DNA from: Janthinobacterium violaceinigrum
Lineage (GTDB): Bacteria; Pseudomonadota; Gammaproteobacteria; Burkholderiales; Burkholderiaceae_D
DNA: 64,000 bases
Reading direction: 5' to 3'
NCBI RefSeq assembly: GCF_009208555.1
Contig: NZ_WFLI01000004.1
Location: 124,001 to 188,000, forward strand
Shown here: in pieces, positions 19,465 through 28,448 of the stretch
Numbering within the stretch: position 1 is the stretch's first letter
How the letters are laid out: each line of letters opens with the position of its first letter
The notes under the pieces: model-generated
What the model was told of the DNA's origin: nothing
The model's database searches: none
Seen by the model: the letters and a program-made list of their open reading frames with translations, nothing else
Program-made: the position numbers and the translations under genes

Positions 19465-21096
19465 ATGTTGCGACTCAACGAAGTAAAACTCCCCCTCGAA
19501 CACGACGAAGCGGCCCTGCCCGCCGCCATCCTGGCGCGCCTGGGCATCGCCGCCGCCGATTTGCTCGGCTTTACCGTCTTCAAGCGCAGCTATGACGCGC
19601 GCAAGCGCAGCGCCGTGGTGTTGATTTACTCGCTGCATGTCGAGATCAAGAACGAAGCGGCCGTGCTGGCGCGCCTGAGCCACGACATCCACCTGATGCC
19701 CGCGCCCGATACCGACTACAAATTCGTCGCCGGCGGCGAACAGCTGGCCGGCCACACGAACGAACCGCGCCCCATCGTCATCGGCACGGGCCCGTGCGGC
19801 CTGTTCGTGGCGCTGATCCTGGCACAGATGGGCTTGCGCCCCCTGATCCTGGAGCGGGGCAAGCAGGTGCGCGAACGCACGGTCGACACCTTCGGCTTCT
19901 GGCGCAAGCGCGAGCTGAACCCGGAGTCGAACGTGCAGTTCGGCGAAGGCGGCGCCGGCACCTTTTCGGACGGCAAGCTGTACAGCCAGATCAAGGATCC
20001 CAAGCACTATGGCCGCAAGGTCTTGACGGAATTCGTCAAGGCGGGCGCGCCCGAGGAAATCATGTATGTGAGCAAGCCCCACATCGGCACCTTCCGCCTG
20101 GTCAAGATGGTGGAAGAAATGCGCGCGAATATCGAGCGGCTGGGCGGCGAATACCGTTTCAGCAGCAAAGTGGTCGATCTCGACATCGTGCCAGGTGCCG
20201 ACGGCGGCCAGGTGCGCGGCGTGGTGCTGGACAATGGCGAAACCATCGCCAGCAACCACGTCGTGCTGGCCATCGGCCACAGCGCGCGCGACACCTTCGA
20301 GATGCTGCACCGCCGCGGCGTGTACATCGAAGCGAAACCGTTCTCGATCGGCTTCCGCGTGGAACACCCGCAGTCGCTGATCGACAGCTGCCGCTTCGGC
20401 CCCAGCGCCGGCCACCCTATCCTGGGCGCGGCCGACTACAAGCTCGTGCATCACGCCAGCAACGGCCGCTCCGTCTACAGCTTCTGCATGTGCCCGGGCG
20501 GCACGGTGGTGGCAGCCGCCTCAGAACCGGGCCGCCTGGTGACGAACGGCATGAGCCAGTACTCGCGCAACGAGCGCAACGCCAACAGCGCCATCGTGGT
20601 CGGCATCACGCCGGCCGACTATCCGGGCGACCCGCTGGCCGGCATCGCCCTGCAGCGCGAACTGGAAGAGCGCGCGTTTGCACTGGGTGGCGGCAACTAC
20701 GATGCGCCAGGGCAATTAGTCGGCGACTTCGTGGCGGGCCGCGCGTCGACGGAATTCGGCAGCGTGGTGCCGTCGTACAAGCCGGCCGTGCACCTGACGG
20801 ACCTGGCGCCGTCGCTGCCCGAGTATGCGATCACGGCCCTGCGTGAAGCGTTTCCTGCATTCAACAAGCAGATCAAGGGCTACTACAAGGCCGACGCCGT
20901 GCTGACGGGCGTGGAAACGCGTACCTCGTCGCCGATCCGCATCAAGCGCCGCGACGACGACCTGCAAAGCCTGAACACGCGGGGCCTGTTCCCCGCCGGC
21001 GAAGGCGCCGGCTATGCGGGCGGCATCCTGTCGGCAGCCGTCGACGGCATCAAGGTAGCCGAAGCGGTGGCCTTGTCGATGGCGGCGCGCCGCTAG
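19465..21096 (+). CDS. NAD(P)/FAD-dependent oxidoreductase (COG2509 type)
   Basis: 543 residues. After an N-terminal alpha/beta region of about 100 residues comes a Rossmann FAD-binding motif, IVIGTGPCGLFVALILAQMG (GTGPCG at about 107-112), ending in an acidic residue (LILERG) that would hold the FAD ribose. Later family blocks include QFGEGGAGTFSDGKLYSQI, FCMCPGGTVVAAASE, and a C-terminal FAD-contact motif GLFPAGEGAGYAGGILSAAVDG. This is the uncharacterised 'FAD-dependent dehydrogenase' group related to HI0933/GidA-like folds. Substrate unknown. Transcribed alone, ending at a bidirectional terminator. Confidence 0.88.
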   Translation: MLRLNEVKLPLEHDEAALPAAILARLGIAAADLLGFTVFKRSYDARKRSAVVLIYSLHVEIKNEAAVLARLSHDIHLMPAPDTDYKFVAGGEQLAGHTNEPRPIVIGTGPCGLFVALILAQMGLRPLILERGKQVRERTVDTFGFWRKRELNPESNVQFGEGGAGTFSDGKLYSQIKDPKHYGRKVLTEFVKAGAPEEIMYVSKPHIGTFRLVKMVEEMRANIERLGGEYRFSSKVVDLDIVPGADGGQVRGVVLDNGETIASNHVVLAIGHSARDTFEMLHRRGVYIEAKPFSIGFRVEHPQSLIDSCRFGPSAGHPILGAADYKLVHHASNGRSVYSFCMCPGGTVVAAASEPGRLVTNGMSQYSRNERNANSAIVVGITPADYPGDPLAGIALQRELEERAFALGGGNYDAPGQLVGDFVAGRASTEFGSVVPSYKPAVHLTDLAPSLPEYAITALREAFPAFNKQIKGYYKADAVLTGVETRTSSPIRIKRRDDDLQSLNTRGLFPAGEGAGYAGGILSAAVDGIKVAEAVALSMAARR

Positions 21097-21126
21097 GCCA
21101 CGCCCTCCTCCCCCTGCGGCAGGACG

Positions 21127-21158
21127 AAAAAAAACCGGCACCCAGTGCCGGTTTTTTT
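21127..21158. terminator. Bidirectional intrinsic terminator
   Basis: CCGGCAC-CCA-GTGCCGG stem flanked by an A8 run and a T7 run. It serves the convergent FAD oxidoreductase and the TonB receptor that ends at 21176. Confidence 0.93.
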
Positions 21159-21175
21159 ATGCCTGCGTGCCCTGT

Positions 21176-23992
21176 TTAAAACTTGTACGAGGCATTCAGG
21201 TAGCCCGTGCGGCCGCGCGGATCGTAGTAGCGGTCGTCATAGCCGAACTGCTGGCCGCGGTTCGCGCCCGACGTCGATGGCACGAATGGCGGGCTCTTGT
21301 CGGTCAGGTTCAGCACGCCTGCGGTGAAGACCCAGCTCTTGCTTGGCGTCCACACGGTTTGCCAGTCAAGCGTCGAATAGAAGCCCACCTCCATGCGGAT
21401 CTTTTCCTGGCCCGTCACGGCACCCGAAGCGTCGAGCACGTCGACCGTCGTTTCCTGGTCCTTGTAGCCGGACAGGAAGTTGACCGTCAGCGAGTTGGCC
21501 CAGTTGCCCGTTTTCAAGGTATTCGTCCACTGGCCGCGCGTGCGGAAAGTTACCGTACCCAGATCGGCGAAGTTGCCCAGCGCCGAATAGTATTTGCCGT
21601 TGCGTTCCAGCTGCACATCCTCGCGCAGCATCCGCGTCGCGTTCAGCTGCGACGTGAACAGGCCGATGCCGGAGCGGTAGCGGCCGCTGATATCGATGTC
21701 AACGCCGGTGGCAAACGATTTACCGAGGTTCTGATTATCGGCCAGGAAGGCCAGGTAGGTCGTCCCCGTGCCCACGTCCTTGTTGACGCCCCAGGATTTC
21801 GGGAAGTTGGCCGGATTGGCGAACACCAGCTGTTCCGTCAACTGACCGAAGGAATCGCGGATCTGCACATGCCACAGGTCGGCGCCCAGGGTGATGGCGC
21901 TGATGGGCTCGTAACGGAAGCCGATGGTTGCCTGCTTCGATTTCTCCGGCTGCAGGTCGCGGTTGCCGCCGGCCAGCTGGTCATACTGGCGATTGCCTGG
22001 CTGGCATTGGGCATTGAGGCGCGTGGCGATGGCTTGCAGGGCCGGCGTACACGTGTACTTGTCGCTGGTAACGCCGTAGCCGCGCTGCAAGGCATTGACT
22101 TGCGGCACTGTCGGCGCATGGAAACCGTTACCGACGGAACCGCGGATCAGCAAGGTGGGCGCTGGCGTCCACTTGAAGCTGGCCTTGGCCGTCGTGGCGC
22201 CGCCGAAGTCCGAGAATTCGTCGAAACGCAGGGCCGCGCCCAATTCCAGTTCTTTCAGCACGGGTGCAATCAGTTCGCCAAACACGCCTTTCGACGTGCG
22301 GCTGGCACTGTAGGGCTGGCTGCTGGCCGCGTCGCCGAAACGCTGGTCGCATTCCAGGCCCGTCGTGCCGCCGCACAAGGTGCCCTTCACGGGGTCGGCC
22401 AGGATACCCTGTGCAAACGGACTCGGCTTGGCGGAAAATTCCTCGCGGTTGATGTTGGCGCCCACGCCCAGCATCATGGCCCCGCCCGGCAAGCGCCGCA
22501 CTTCCGTCGACGCATTCAAATTGATGGTTTGCAGGCGCGACGTGCCGCCATCCCAGTAGCCGGAGAAGGTGGCCGCCTTGATCGCTTCCTGCGCTGCAGT
22601 CGATTGCTTGCCCGGGCCGACGAAAGGATCGAGCAAGCCGCTCGACGTGAGGTTATTGACGGCGATGGCGCCAGGATAGCCGGAAATACTGCCTTTTACG
22701 CGGCTTTCAGAGAAATTGTACGACGCATTGTAGTCCCAGCCGGCGGCCACGCCGCGCGTGCCGACCACCACGCTGGCGAAGTCTGCCGTATCCTTCGAGG
22801 TGCGCTGGCCCATGTCGAACAGCCGGTAAAAAGCCGTACTGTCGCCTGTAATGCCAATTGGCAATAAATACTTGTTATGCAGCGCCGTGCCCGCGTCGAC
22901 GGCGATGGCGCCCGGCACGGGCGCGATGCGCGACGTTTGCTTGGTGCGCGACAGCAACACGTCCGCATACACTTCCTGGCCGGCGATCTTGAAGGTGCCC
23001 GAAGCCATGAAGTTGTCGCGTTTGCGTTCCGGATAGATTTCCAGATCCTTTACAAAATCATAGCCGCAGTAATCGTCGACCAGGCCGCTGCCATCGTTAT
23101 ACGGCTCGATCACGCGGAAGGTCTTGTCGGGGCAGGAGCCGTTGGTCTTCTGATAAGGGCTGATCAATTGGCCCTGGTCATCGGTGGCGTTGGCGGGAAT
23201 CGGGCTGGCCGAGAATTGCTGTTTCTGATAGCGCTTGCCATTGGCCGAAAACTGCACCTTGCCCGTGCTGGCGAACGAGCGGTCGACCGAGCCCAGCTTG
23301 TCGCGCTCGTCGTGGCCGAAGGTCAGCACCACGTTGTAGCCATCGTCCTCCAGGTTGCCGAAGCCCTTGGTGGCGCTGATGCGTTTCTCGCGCGCGCCGT
23401 TTTTGGGCGCCGAGTAGCCGATGCTCACGTCGCCTTCCGTGGTGTCGTGCTTGGTAATGAAGTTGACCACGCCGGCAATGGCGTCGGCGCCGTACAGGGC
23501 GGACGCGCCGTCCGTCAGCAGTTCAACGCGCTGGATGGCGGAAATCGGGATCGAGTTCAAGTCGAAACCGGCGGCAAAGCCCGTCAGGGTCTGGCCGCCG
23601 AACTGGGCCAGGCGCTTGCCGTTCAGCAAGACGAGCGTACGCGTCTCACCCACGTTGTGCACGGAAATACCGGAGAAACCGAAGGTGCTGCCCCCGACCG
23701 AGGAACTTTCCGTCGTCGCGCCCTGGGCGGACGATAGTTTCTTGACCAGGTCGGTGACGGACGTGGCGCCCGAGGTACGGATGGCTTCGGCGGTCAGGAT
23801 GGTGACTGGCAAGGCGCCTTCGGCGGCGATGCGCTTGATCGACGAGCCGGTGACTTCCACACGCTGTATCTGTGCATCGGCCCCTTGCGCATCCTGCGCG
23901 ATAGCCGACTGTGACGCGACGGACAGCGCCGCTGCCACGCCACCGGCGCAGACGATGCGCACGGCGTGGGAAATGACGGTTTCTTTAAGCAT
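21176..23992 (-). CDS. TonB-dependent outer-membrane receptor
   Basis: 938 residues. Signal peptide to about residue 33 (SQSAIAQ). Plug domain with VEVTGSSIKRIAAEGALPVT, RTLVLLNGKRLAQFGG, and LTDGASALYGADAIAGVVNFITK. Large barrel ending GYLNASYKF. The start ATG at 23990-23992 is preceded by GAAGGG at a good distance. It resembles the receptor at 11737-14517 in overall plan and may be a paralogue. No dedicated periplasmic or inner-membrane partner is adjacent, so no ligand is assigned. Confidence 0.92.
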   Translation of the reverse strand: MLKETVISHAVRIVCAGGVAAALSVASQSAIAQDAQGADAQIQRVEVTGSSIKRIAAEGALPVTILTAEAIRTSGATSVTDLVKKLSSAQGATTESSSVGGSTFGFSGISVHNVGETRTLVLLNGKRLAQFGGQTLTGFAAGFDLNSIPISAIQRVELLTDGASALYGADAIAGVVNFITKHDTTEGDVSIGYSAPKNGAREKRISATKGFGNLEDDGYNVVLTFGHDERDKLGSVDRSFASTGKVQFSANGKRYQKQQFSASPIPANATDDQGQLISPYQKTNGSCPDKTFRVIEPYNDGSGLVDDYCGYDFVKDLEIYPERKRDNFMASGTFKIAGQEVYADVLLSRTKQTSRIAPVPGAIAVDAGTALHNKYLLPIGITGDSTAFYRLFDMGQRTSKDTADFASVVVGTRGVAAGWDYNASYNFSESRVKGSISGYPGAIAVNNLTSSGLLDPFVGPGKQSTAAQEAIKAATFSGYWDGGTSRLQTINLNASTEVRRLPGGAMMLGVGANINREEFSAKPSPFAQGILADPVKGTLCGGTTGLECDQRFGDAASSQPYSASRTSKGVFGELIAPVLKELELGAALRFDEFSDFGGATTAKASFKWTPAPTLLIRGSVGNGFHAPTVPQVNALQRGYGVTSDKYTCTPALQAIATRLNAQCQPGNRQYDQLAGGNRDLQPEKSKQATIGFRYEPISAITLGADLWHVQIRDSFGQLTEQLVFANPANFPKSWGVNKDVGTGTTYLAFLADNQNLGKSFATGVDIDISGRYRSGIGLFTSQLNATRMLREDVQLERNGKYYSALGNFADLGTVTFRTRGQWTNTLKTGNWANSLTVNFLSGYKDQETTVDVLDASGAVTGQEKIRMEVGFYSTLDWQTVWTPSKSWVFTAGVLNLTDKSPPFVPSTSGANRGQQFGYDDRYYDPRGRTGYLNASYKF

Positions 23993-24296
23993 GGTGAACC
24001 CTTCTCATTGTACGTTATACAAGCAGCGGATCTGGTGTCCGCACTGTTGTCGTTCACATCAAGGCACTCTTTGCAGCGCACAGTTTTCAAGCCCGGGCTC
24101 CGGGCTGGAGCGCCATGCTACCTGCGCGGAAAACAGATACTGGACAACTAAAAGTTAACTAGGGAATTACATGGAATCACAATGCCAATCCGAGTGTCAA
24201 CAGAACTCAGCACGTGTATGGCGCGCATACAACATTGCAATAAATATAGAAGTCGGGTAGGCATGCCACCCCGAGACGGCGCAAACGCAGGCGTGG
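23993..24296. other. Intergenic region with a 17-bp perfect dyad
   Basis: 304 bp between the leftward histidine kinase and the leftward TonB receptor. It contains the perfect dyad TGTATG-GCGCG-CATACA at 24215-24231 and, on the minus strand just below it, a TTGACA hexamer (24195-24200) with only weak -10 matches. The dyad could be an operator for the receptor or a kinase 3' hairpin. No gene seen. Confidence 0.45.
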
Positions 24297-25670
24297 TCAG
24301 CTGGCCAGCGGCAGTCTGATCTGTATATGGCAGCCGGGCGTGCTGTCGATGGCGCACACCTGGCCGCCCAGTTGCTGCACGATCGTATAGACGATGTGCA
24401 TGCCCAGGCCGGAGCCCCCCTGGCCCCGCTTGGTGGTGAAAAATGGCTCGAACATATGCTCGCGCACGGCTGGCGCCAGGCCGATGCCATCGTCGGAAAA
24501 CTCCAGCAGCAGCCAGCGCGCAGCCGCGTCGTCGCCGTCCGCCTCGATGCGCGCGCGTATGGTGATGCGCCCTGGCCCGCCCTGCGGATAGCCGTGGCGG
24601 GCGCTGTTCATCAGCAGGTTCGACAGGATTTGCGACAGCTTGCCGGCCGCCAGGCGCACCTGGCAATCGGGCGCGATATCGAGTTCCACGCCCAGCGCCG
24701 CCTTGCGCAGTTCCGGGCTGTGCGCCGACACCAGGCCGTGCACATAGTCGTGCAGCGCCAGGTCGGCCACGTATTCGCTGACCTGGTCCACGGCCAGCTG
24801 CTTGAAGTTGCCGATCAGGTCGGCGGCGCGCGCCAGGTTGCGCTCGATCAGGGCGGCCGCCCCCTTCAGCGATTCGGCCAGGTCGATCAGCTCGGCGCGG
24901 CTGACCTTGGCGCCGCCCAGCAGCTGCACCAGCTGGTCGGCATAGCTGCCCATGCTCGACGCGGCCGTGAGCGCCACGCCGATGGGCGTGTTGACCTCAT
25001 GCGAGACGCCCGCCACCAGCGAACCGAGGGCCGCCATCTGCTCCTGCTCGATCAGGTTGGCCTGCGCCGCCAGCAGCGATTCCGTGCGCACGCGCACGAT
25101 CTCTTCGAGCTGCTGCGTGCGTTCCTGGTGCTGCAGCTCGGCCGCGCCGCGGGCCGAAAAGATCGACAGCAGCAGCAGCGCCAGCAAGCGCTTGTTTTCA
25201 TCGATGGGACGCGTGTCGATGGCCGACAGGATGCCCAGGGTCTTGCCATCGGTATCGATCAGCGGCATGCCGACATAGCTTTCCGCATGCATGTCGACGA
25301 GGAGGGTATCGAATGGAAAGCGACGCTGGATGTCGCTGCCGTGAAAACACATGCTTTGGCAGGTCACATCCTGGCAAGGCGTGTGCTGCAGGCTGTATTC
25401 GATATTCGGCTGATAACCGTCGCCGCCCCACAGGGCCAGGGTGCGGATGCCTTCGCTGCCATCGTCCATGCGCACCAGGCGCCCGGCGATCACATAGTGC
25501 ACGTCGAGGGCTTCGGCCAGGTCCTTGACGAGGATGCGCAGGAAGTCGTCGCCACGGGCGTGCGCCGTCGAGGCGGTAATCGAGCGCAGGGCCGCCTCCG
25601 CCAGGGTGCGCCGCTGCTCGGCATCGAACAGGGGTTCTTGCGAATTCACATCAAACAACGGAATACTCAT
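24297..25670 (-). CDS. Orphan GAF-domain sensor histidine kinase
   Basis: 457 residues from the ATG at 25668-25670 (MSIPLFDVNSQEPLF); an upstream in-frame extension looks non-coding. The N-terminal 170 residues form a GAF-like sensor (VIAGRLVRMDDGSEGIRTL...), with a coiled region after it. The kinase core has an H-box GVSHEVNTPIGVALTAAS, N-box NLLMNSARHG, G1 FSDDGIGLAP and G2 GQGGSGLGMHIVYT. There is no transmembrane segment and no receiver domain, so it is a cytoplasmic kinase. No response regulator gene adjoins; its partner must be elsewhere. The signal is unknown. Confidence 0.88.
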   Translation of the reverse strand: MSIPLFDVNSQEPLFDAEQRRTLAEAALRSITASTAHARGDDFLRILVKDLAEALDVHYVIAGRLVRMDDGSEGIRTLALWGGDGYQPNIEYSLQHTPCQDVTCQSMCFHGSDIQRRFPFDTLLVDMHAESYVGMPLIDTDGKTLGILSAIDTRPIDENKRLLALLLLSIFSARGAAELQHQERTQQLEEIVRVRTESLLAAQANLIEQEQMAALGSLVAGVSHEVNTPIGVALTAASSMGSYADQLVQLLGGAKVSRAELIDLAESLKGAAALIERNLARAADLIGNFKQLAVDQVSEYVADLALHDYVHGLVSAHSPELRKAALGVELDIAPDCQVRLAAGKLSQILSNLLMNSARHGYPQGGPGRITIRARIEADGDDAAARWLLLEFSDDGIGLAPAVREHMFEPFFTTKRGQGGSGLGMHIVYTIVQQLGGQVCAIDSTPGCHIQIRLPLAS

Positions 25671-25804
25671 GAATGCTCCTGCACGGCACCGGCAGCGCAG
25701 GCACACCTGCCGGCGCTGCAACTCTCAGCCATGACCCGCCCCAGCGGACCTGCCGCGATTGTACCCCTGGATATTGTTCAATAATACAGATATACAGGAA
25801 TTTT

Positions 25805-26770
25805 TTACAGCCAGCCGGAACGCTTGAACAAGTAATACATATAACCGCAGACACAACTCATCAGTCCCACGGCGACCGGGTAGCCATAATGCCAGTCCAG
25901 CTCCGGCATGAACTTGAAGTTCATGCCCCATACGCCGGCAAACGCCGTGAAGACGGCGAAGATGGCCGCCCAGGCCGCCAATTGCTTGTTCACTTCGCTC
26001 TCATCGATGGCCACCATCGACAGATTCACCTGGATGGCCGTACTGATGGTATCGCGGATCGTGTCGAGCGTGCCGTTAATGCGCGCCAGGTGGTCGTGCA
26101 CGTCGCGGAAATACTCCTGGGTATCGTGGCACAGGGGCGGCACGCGCCCGCCGTGCAGCTTGCCCACCGCTTCCATCAGGGGCGCCACCACATGGCGCAA
26201 GACCATGACCTTGCGTTTCAGCTGGTACAGCCGTTCGATATTGTCGCGCTCGGTGCCTCGGTCGAAGATGCGGTCCTCGATCAGTTCCAGTTCCGATTCC
26301 AGCGCGTCGAGCACGGGAAAATAGCGGTCGACGACGGCGTCCATCAGCGCGTACAGCACGAAGGCCGAGCCCTGGCGCAGCAGGTGCGGTTCGCGCTCGG
26401 CACGCGCGCGCACGCCCAGGAAACCTTGCGAGCTGTTGCTGCGCGACGAGAGCACGTAATTGGCGCCAACGAAAATGTCGACTTCGCCCAGCACCAGCTC
26501 GTTCTCGACCATTTCCACGGTTTTCACGACGGCAAACAGGGAGTCGCCATATTCCTCGATCTTCGGGCGCTGGTGCCCCCGCTGGGCGTCCTCGACGGCC
26601 AGTTCGTGCAGGCAAAACTCGTGCTGCATCTGTTTCAGCTCATCCGGCGTGGCGTCGAGCAGGGCCACCCAGACGAAGCAATCGGGGCGCTCGACGTAGT
26701 CGCTGATATCGTCGATCGGCAAGTCGGCCAGTTTTTTGCCATCCTGGTAGGCCACGCAGTTTATGAGCAT
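25805..26770 (-). CDS. corA: CorA-family magnesium/divalent cation transporter
   Basis: 321 residues. It has a large cytoplasmic N-terminal domain, a long helical stalk, and two C-terminal membrane segments (AAIFAVFTAFAGVWGMNF and YPVAVGLMSCVCGYMYYL). The signature GMN is present at the end of the first segment as WGMNF; the usual residue before it is Tyr, so this copy has a Trp. The short basic tail KRSGWL is typical. CorA pentamers carry Mg2+ (also Co2+, Ni2+) down the membrane potential. The ATG at 26768-26770 fits the family. Transcribed leftward, 134 bp upstream of the histidine kinase start. Confidence 0.93.
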   Translation of the reverse strand: MLINCVAYQDGKKLADLPIDDISDYVERPDCFVWVALLDATPDELKQMQHEFCLHELAVEDAQRGHQRPKIEEYGDSLFAVVKTVEMVENELVLGEVDIFVGANYVLSSRSNSSQGFLGVRARAEREPHLLRQGSAFVLYALMDAVVDRYFPVLDALESELELIEDRIFDRGTERDNIERLYQLKRKVMVLRHVVAPLMEAVGKLHGGRVPPLCHDTQEYFRDVHDHLARINGTLDTIRDTISTAIQVNLSMVAIDESEVNKQLAAWAAIFAVFTAFAGVWGMNFKFMPELDWHYGYPVAVGLMSCVCGYMYYLFKRSGWL

Positions 26771-26879
26771 GCTATTCCACAGTTCAAGTTAACACCGGAC
26801 GAAACAGTCCGGCAGGCGCCAGCTTACCTTATCGCCTGCACTGCGTGTTGTGGCGTGCGAGGGACGCCGTGGGGAAAAG

Positions 26880-26901
26880 CGGACGGGGGAGTCCCCGTCC
26901 G
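26880..26901 (-). terminator. Intrinsic terminator of ntrC
   Basis: CGGACGGGG-N4-CCCCGTCCG, a perfect 9-bp GC-rich stem, 9 bp after the ntrC stop. The minus-strand tail is only CTTTTCC, so the T-tract is short. Confidence 0.7.
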
Positions 26902-26909
26902 TTCATGCG

Positions 26910-28400
26910 TCAATCGTCCTTGGCACCGTCGATGCCCAGCTCGGAGATCTTGCGCGTGATGGTGTTGCGGCCGATGCCCAGGCGCACGGCAGCGTCGTTC
27001 TTGCGCCCGTGCGTATGCTTGAGCGCCGTCTTGATCAGGGCCGACTCGAATTGCCGCCCCAGCACGGCCATGACTTCCTGCTGCCCCGCGCCCAGCATGC
27101 CGGCCGCCTGCAATTCCAGCAAGCCGATCCAGCCGGGCGGCGCGCCGTTGGCGGGCGCGGCCGCTTCGAACACCTGGCCGCCGTGCGGATGGGCCACGGC
27201 CGCCGGCGCCGCTTCGCCCGCCGCCGCGCTGGCCGCAGCATCGCCCTGCCCCTGCGTCAATTCCAGCGGCAAGTCCTTGATTTCCACCGTCTGGCCCGGC
27301 GCCATGACGGTGATCCAGTTGCACAGGTTTTCCAGCTGGCGCACGTTGCCGGGCAAATCGAGGCTGCTGAGGAACTGCATCGTCGGTTCGCTCATGCGCT
27401 TGGCTTCCACGCCCAGCTGACGTGCGCTTTGCACCAGGAAGTGGCGCACCAGGATGGGGATATCCTCGCGCCGCTCCCTCAAACTGGGCAGGCGCAGGCG
27501 GATCACGTTCAGGCGGTGATACAAGTCTTCGCGGAACAGGCCGTCGCGTACGCGCTGTTCCAGGTTCTGGTGCGTGGCCGTAATGACGCGCACGTTCGCC
27601 TTCATGGGCTGGTGCCCGCCGACGCGATAAAAATGGCCGTCGGACAGCACACGCAACAGCCGGGTCTGCAAATCGAAGGGCATGTCGCCGATTTCATCGA
27701 GGAACAGGGTGCCGTTCTCGGCTTGCTCGAAACGGCCCCGGCGCGTCGTCTGCGCGCCCGTAAACGCGCCCCGTTCATGGCCGAACAGTTCGGATTCCAG
27801 CAAATCCTTCGGGATCGCCGCCGTGTTCAGGGCGATGAACGGCTGCGCCGCGCGCGGACTGTGCTTGTGCAGCGCGCGCGCCACCAGTTCCTTGCCGGAA
27901 CCGGATTCGCCCGTGATCAGCACCGTCACATTCGATTGCGACAGGCGGCCGATGGCGCGGAACACTTCCTGCATGGCGGGTGCCTGGCCGAGGATTTCCG
28001 GCGTTTCCGACGGGCCCGACTCGACGCTCGTCTCGCGCAGGCTTTCTTCCAGCGCGCGGCGGATCAACTCGACGGCTTTGTCGATATCGAAAGGCTTGGC
28101 CAGGTATTCGAAGGCGCCGCCCTGGAAGGCCGCGACGGCCGAATCGAGGTCGGAAAACGCCGTGATGATGATGACAGGCAAGCCGGGAAAGCGCGACTTG
28201 ACCGTCTGTAACAGTTCCAGGCCGGACGCGCCCGGCATGCGGATGTCGGACACGAGCACTTGCGGCGTGTCGAATTCCAGTGCGGCGATGGCGTCGCGCG
28301 CATTGGCAAAACTCTTGGTGGCGAGATTTTCCCGCGCCAGGGCTTTTTCCAGCACCCAGCGGATTGATTCGTCGTCGTCAACTATCCAGATTGGCTTCAT
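26910..28400 (-). CDS. ntrC: Nitrogen regulation response regulator NtrC (NRI)
   Basis: 496 residues. Receiver domain with acidic pocket VDDDE and phospho-acceptor Asp52 (VSDIRMPG). Sigma-54-interacting AAA+ domain with Walker A GESGSGKELVARALH, the GAFTGA loop (GHERGAFTGAQ) and Walker B LFLDEIGDMP. C-terminal Fis-type helix-turn-helix (ALKHTHGRKNDAAVRLGIGRNTITRKI). A Pro/Ala-rich linker precedes the DNA-binding part. It activates sigma-54 promoters under nitrogen limitation; two NtrC-type sites and a sigma-54 promoter stand in front of glnA nearby. Follows ntrB by 48 bp. Confidence 0.97.
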   Translation of the reverse strand: MKPIWIVDDDESIRWVLEKALARENLATKSFANARDAIAALEFDTPQVLVSDIRMPGASGLELLQTVKSRFPGLPVIIITAFSDLDSAVAAFQGGAFEYLAKPFDIDKAVELIRRALEESLRETSVESGPSETPEILGQAPAMQEVFRAIGRLSQSNVTVLITGESGSGKELVARALHKHSPRAAQPFIALNTAAIPKDLLESELFGHERGAFTGAQTTRRGRFEQAENGTLFLDEIGDMPFDLQTRLLRVLSDGHFYRVGGHQPMKANVRVITATHQNLEQRVRDGLFREDLYHRLNVIRLRLPSLRERREDIPILVRHFLVQSARQLGVEAKRMSEPTMQFLSSLDLPGNVRQLENLCNWITVMAPGQTVEIKDLPLELTQGQGDAAASAAAGEAAPAAVAHPHGGQVFEAAAPANGAPPGWIGLLELQAAGMLGAGQQEVMAVLGRQFESALIKTALKHTHGRKNDAAVRLGIGRNTITRKISELGIDGAKDD

Positions 28401-28448
28401 TAGTGTGTGCGTCCCGCAATGGATTTCATGGGTGGGATACTTCCTCGC

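Noticed and set aside
11737..23992. A SusCD-like polysaccharide utilisation locus
   Set aside because: Three receptors occur but there is no SusD-like lipoprotein, glycoside hydrolase or hybrid sensor nearby.
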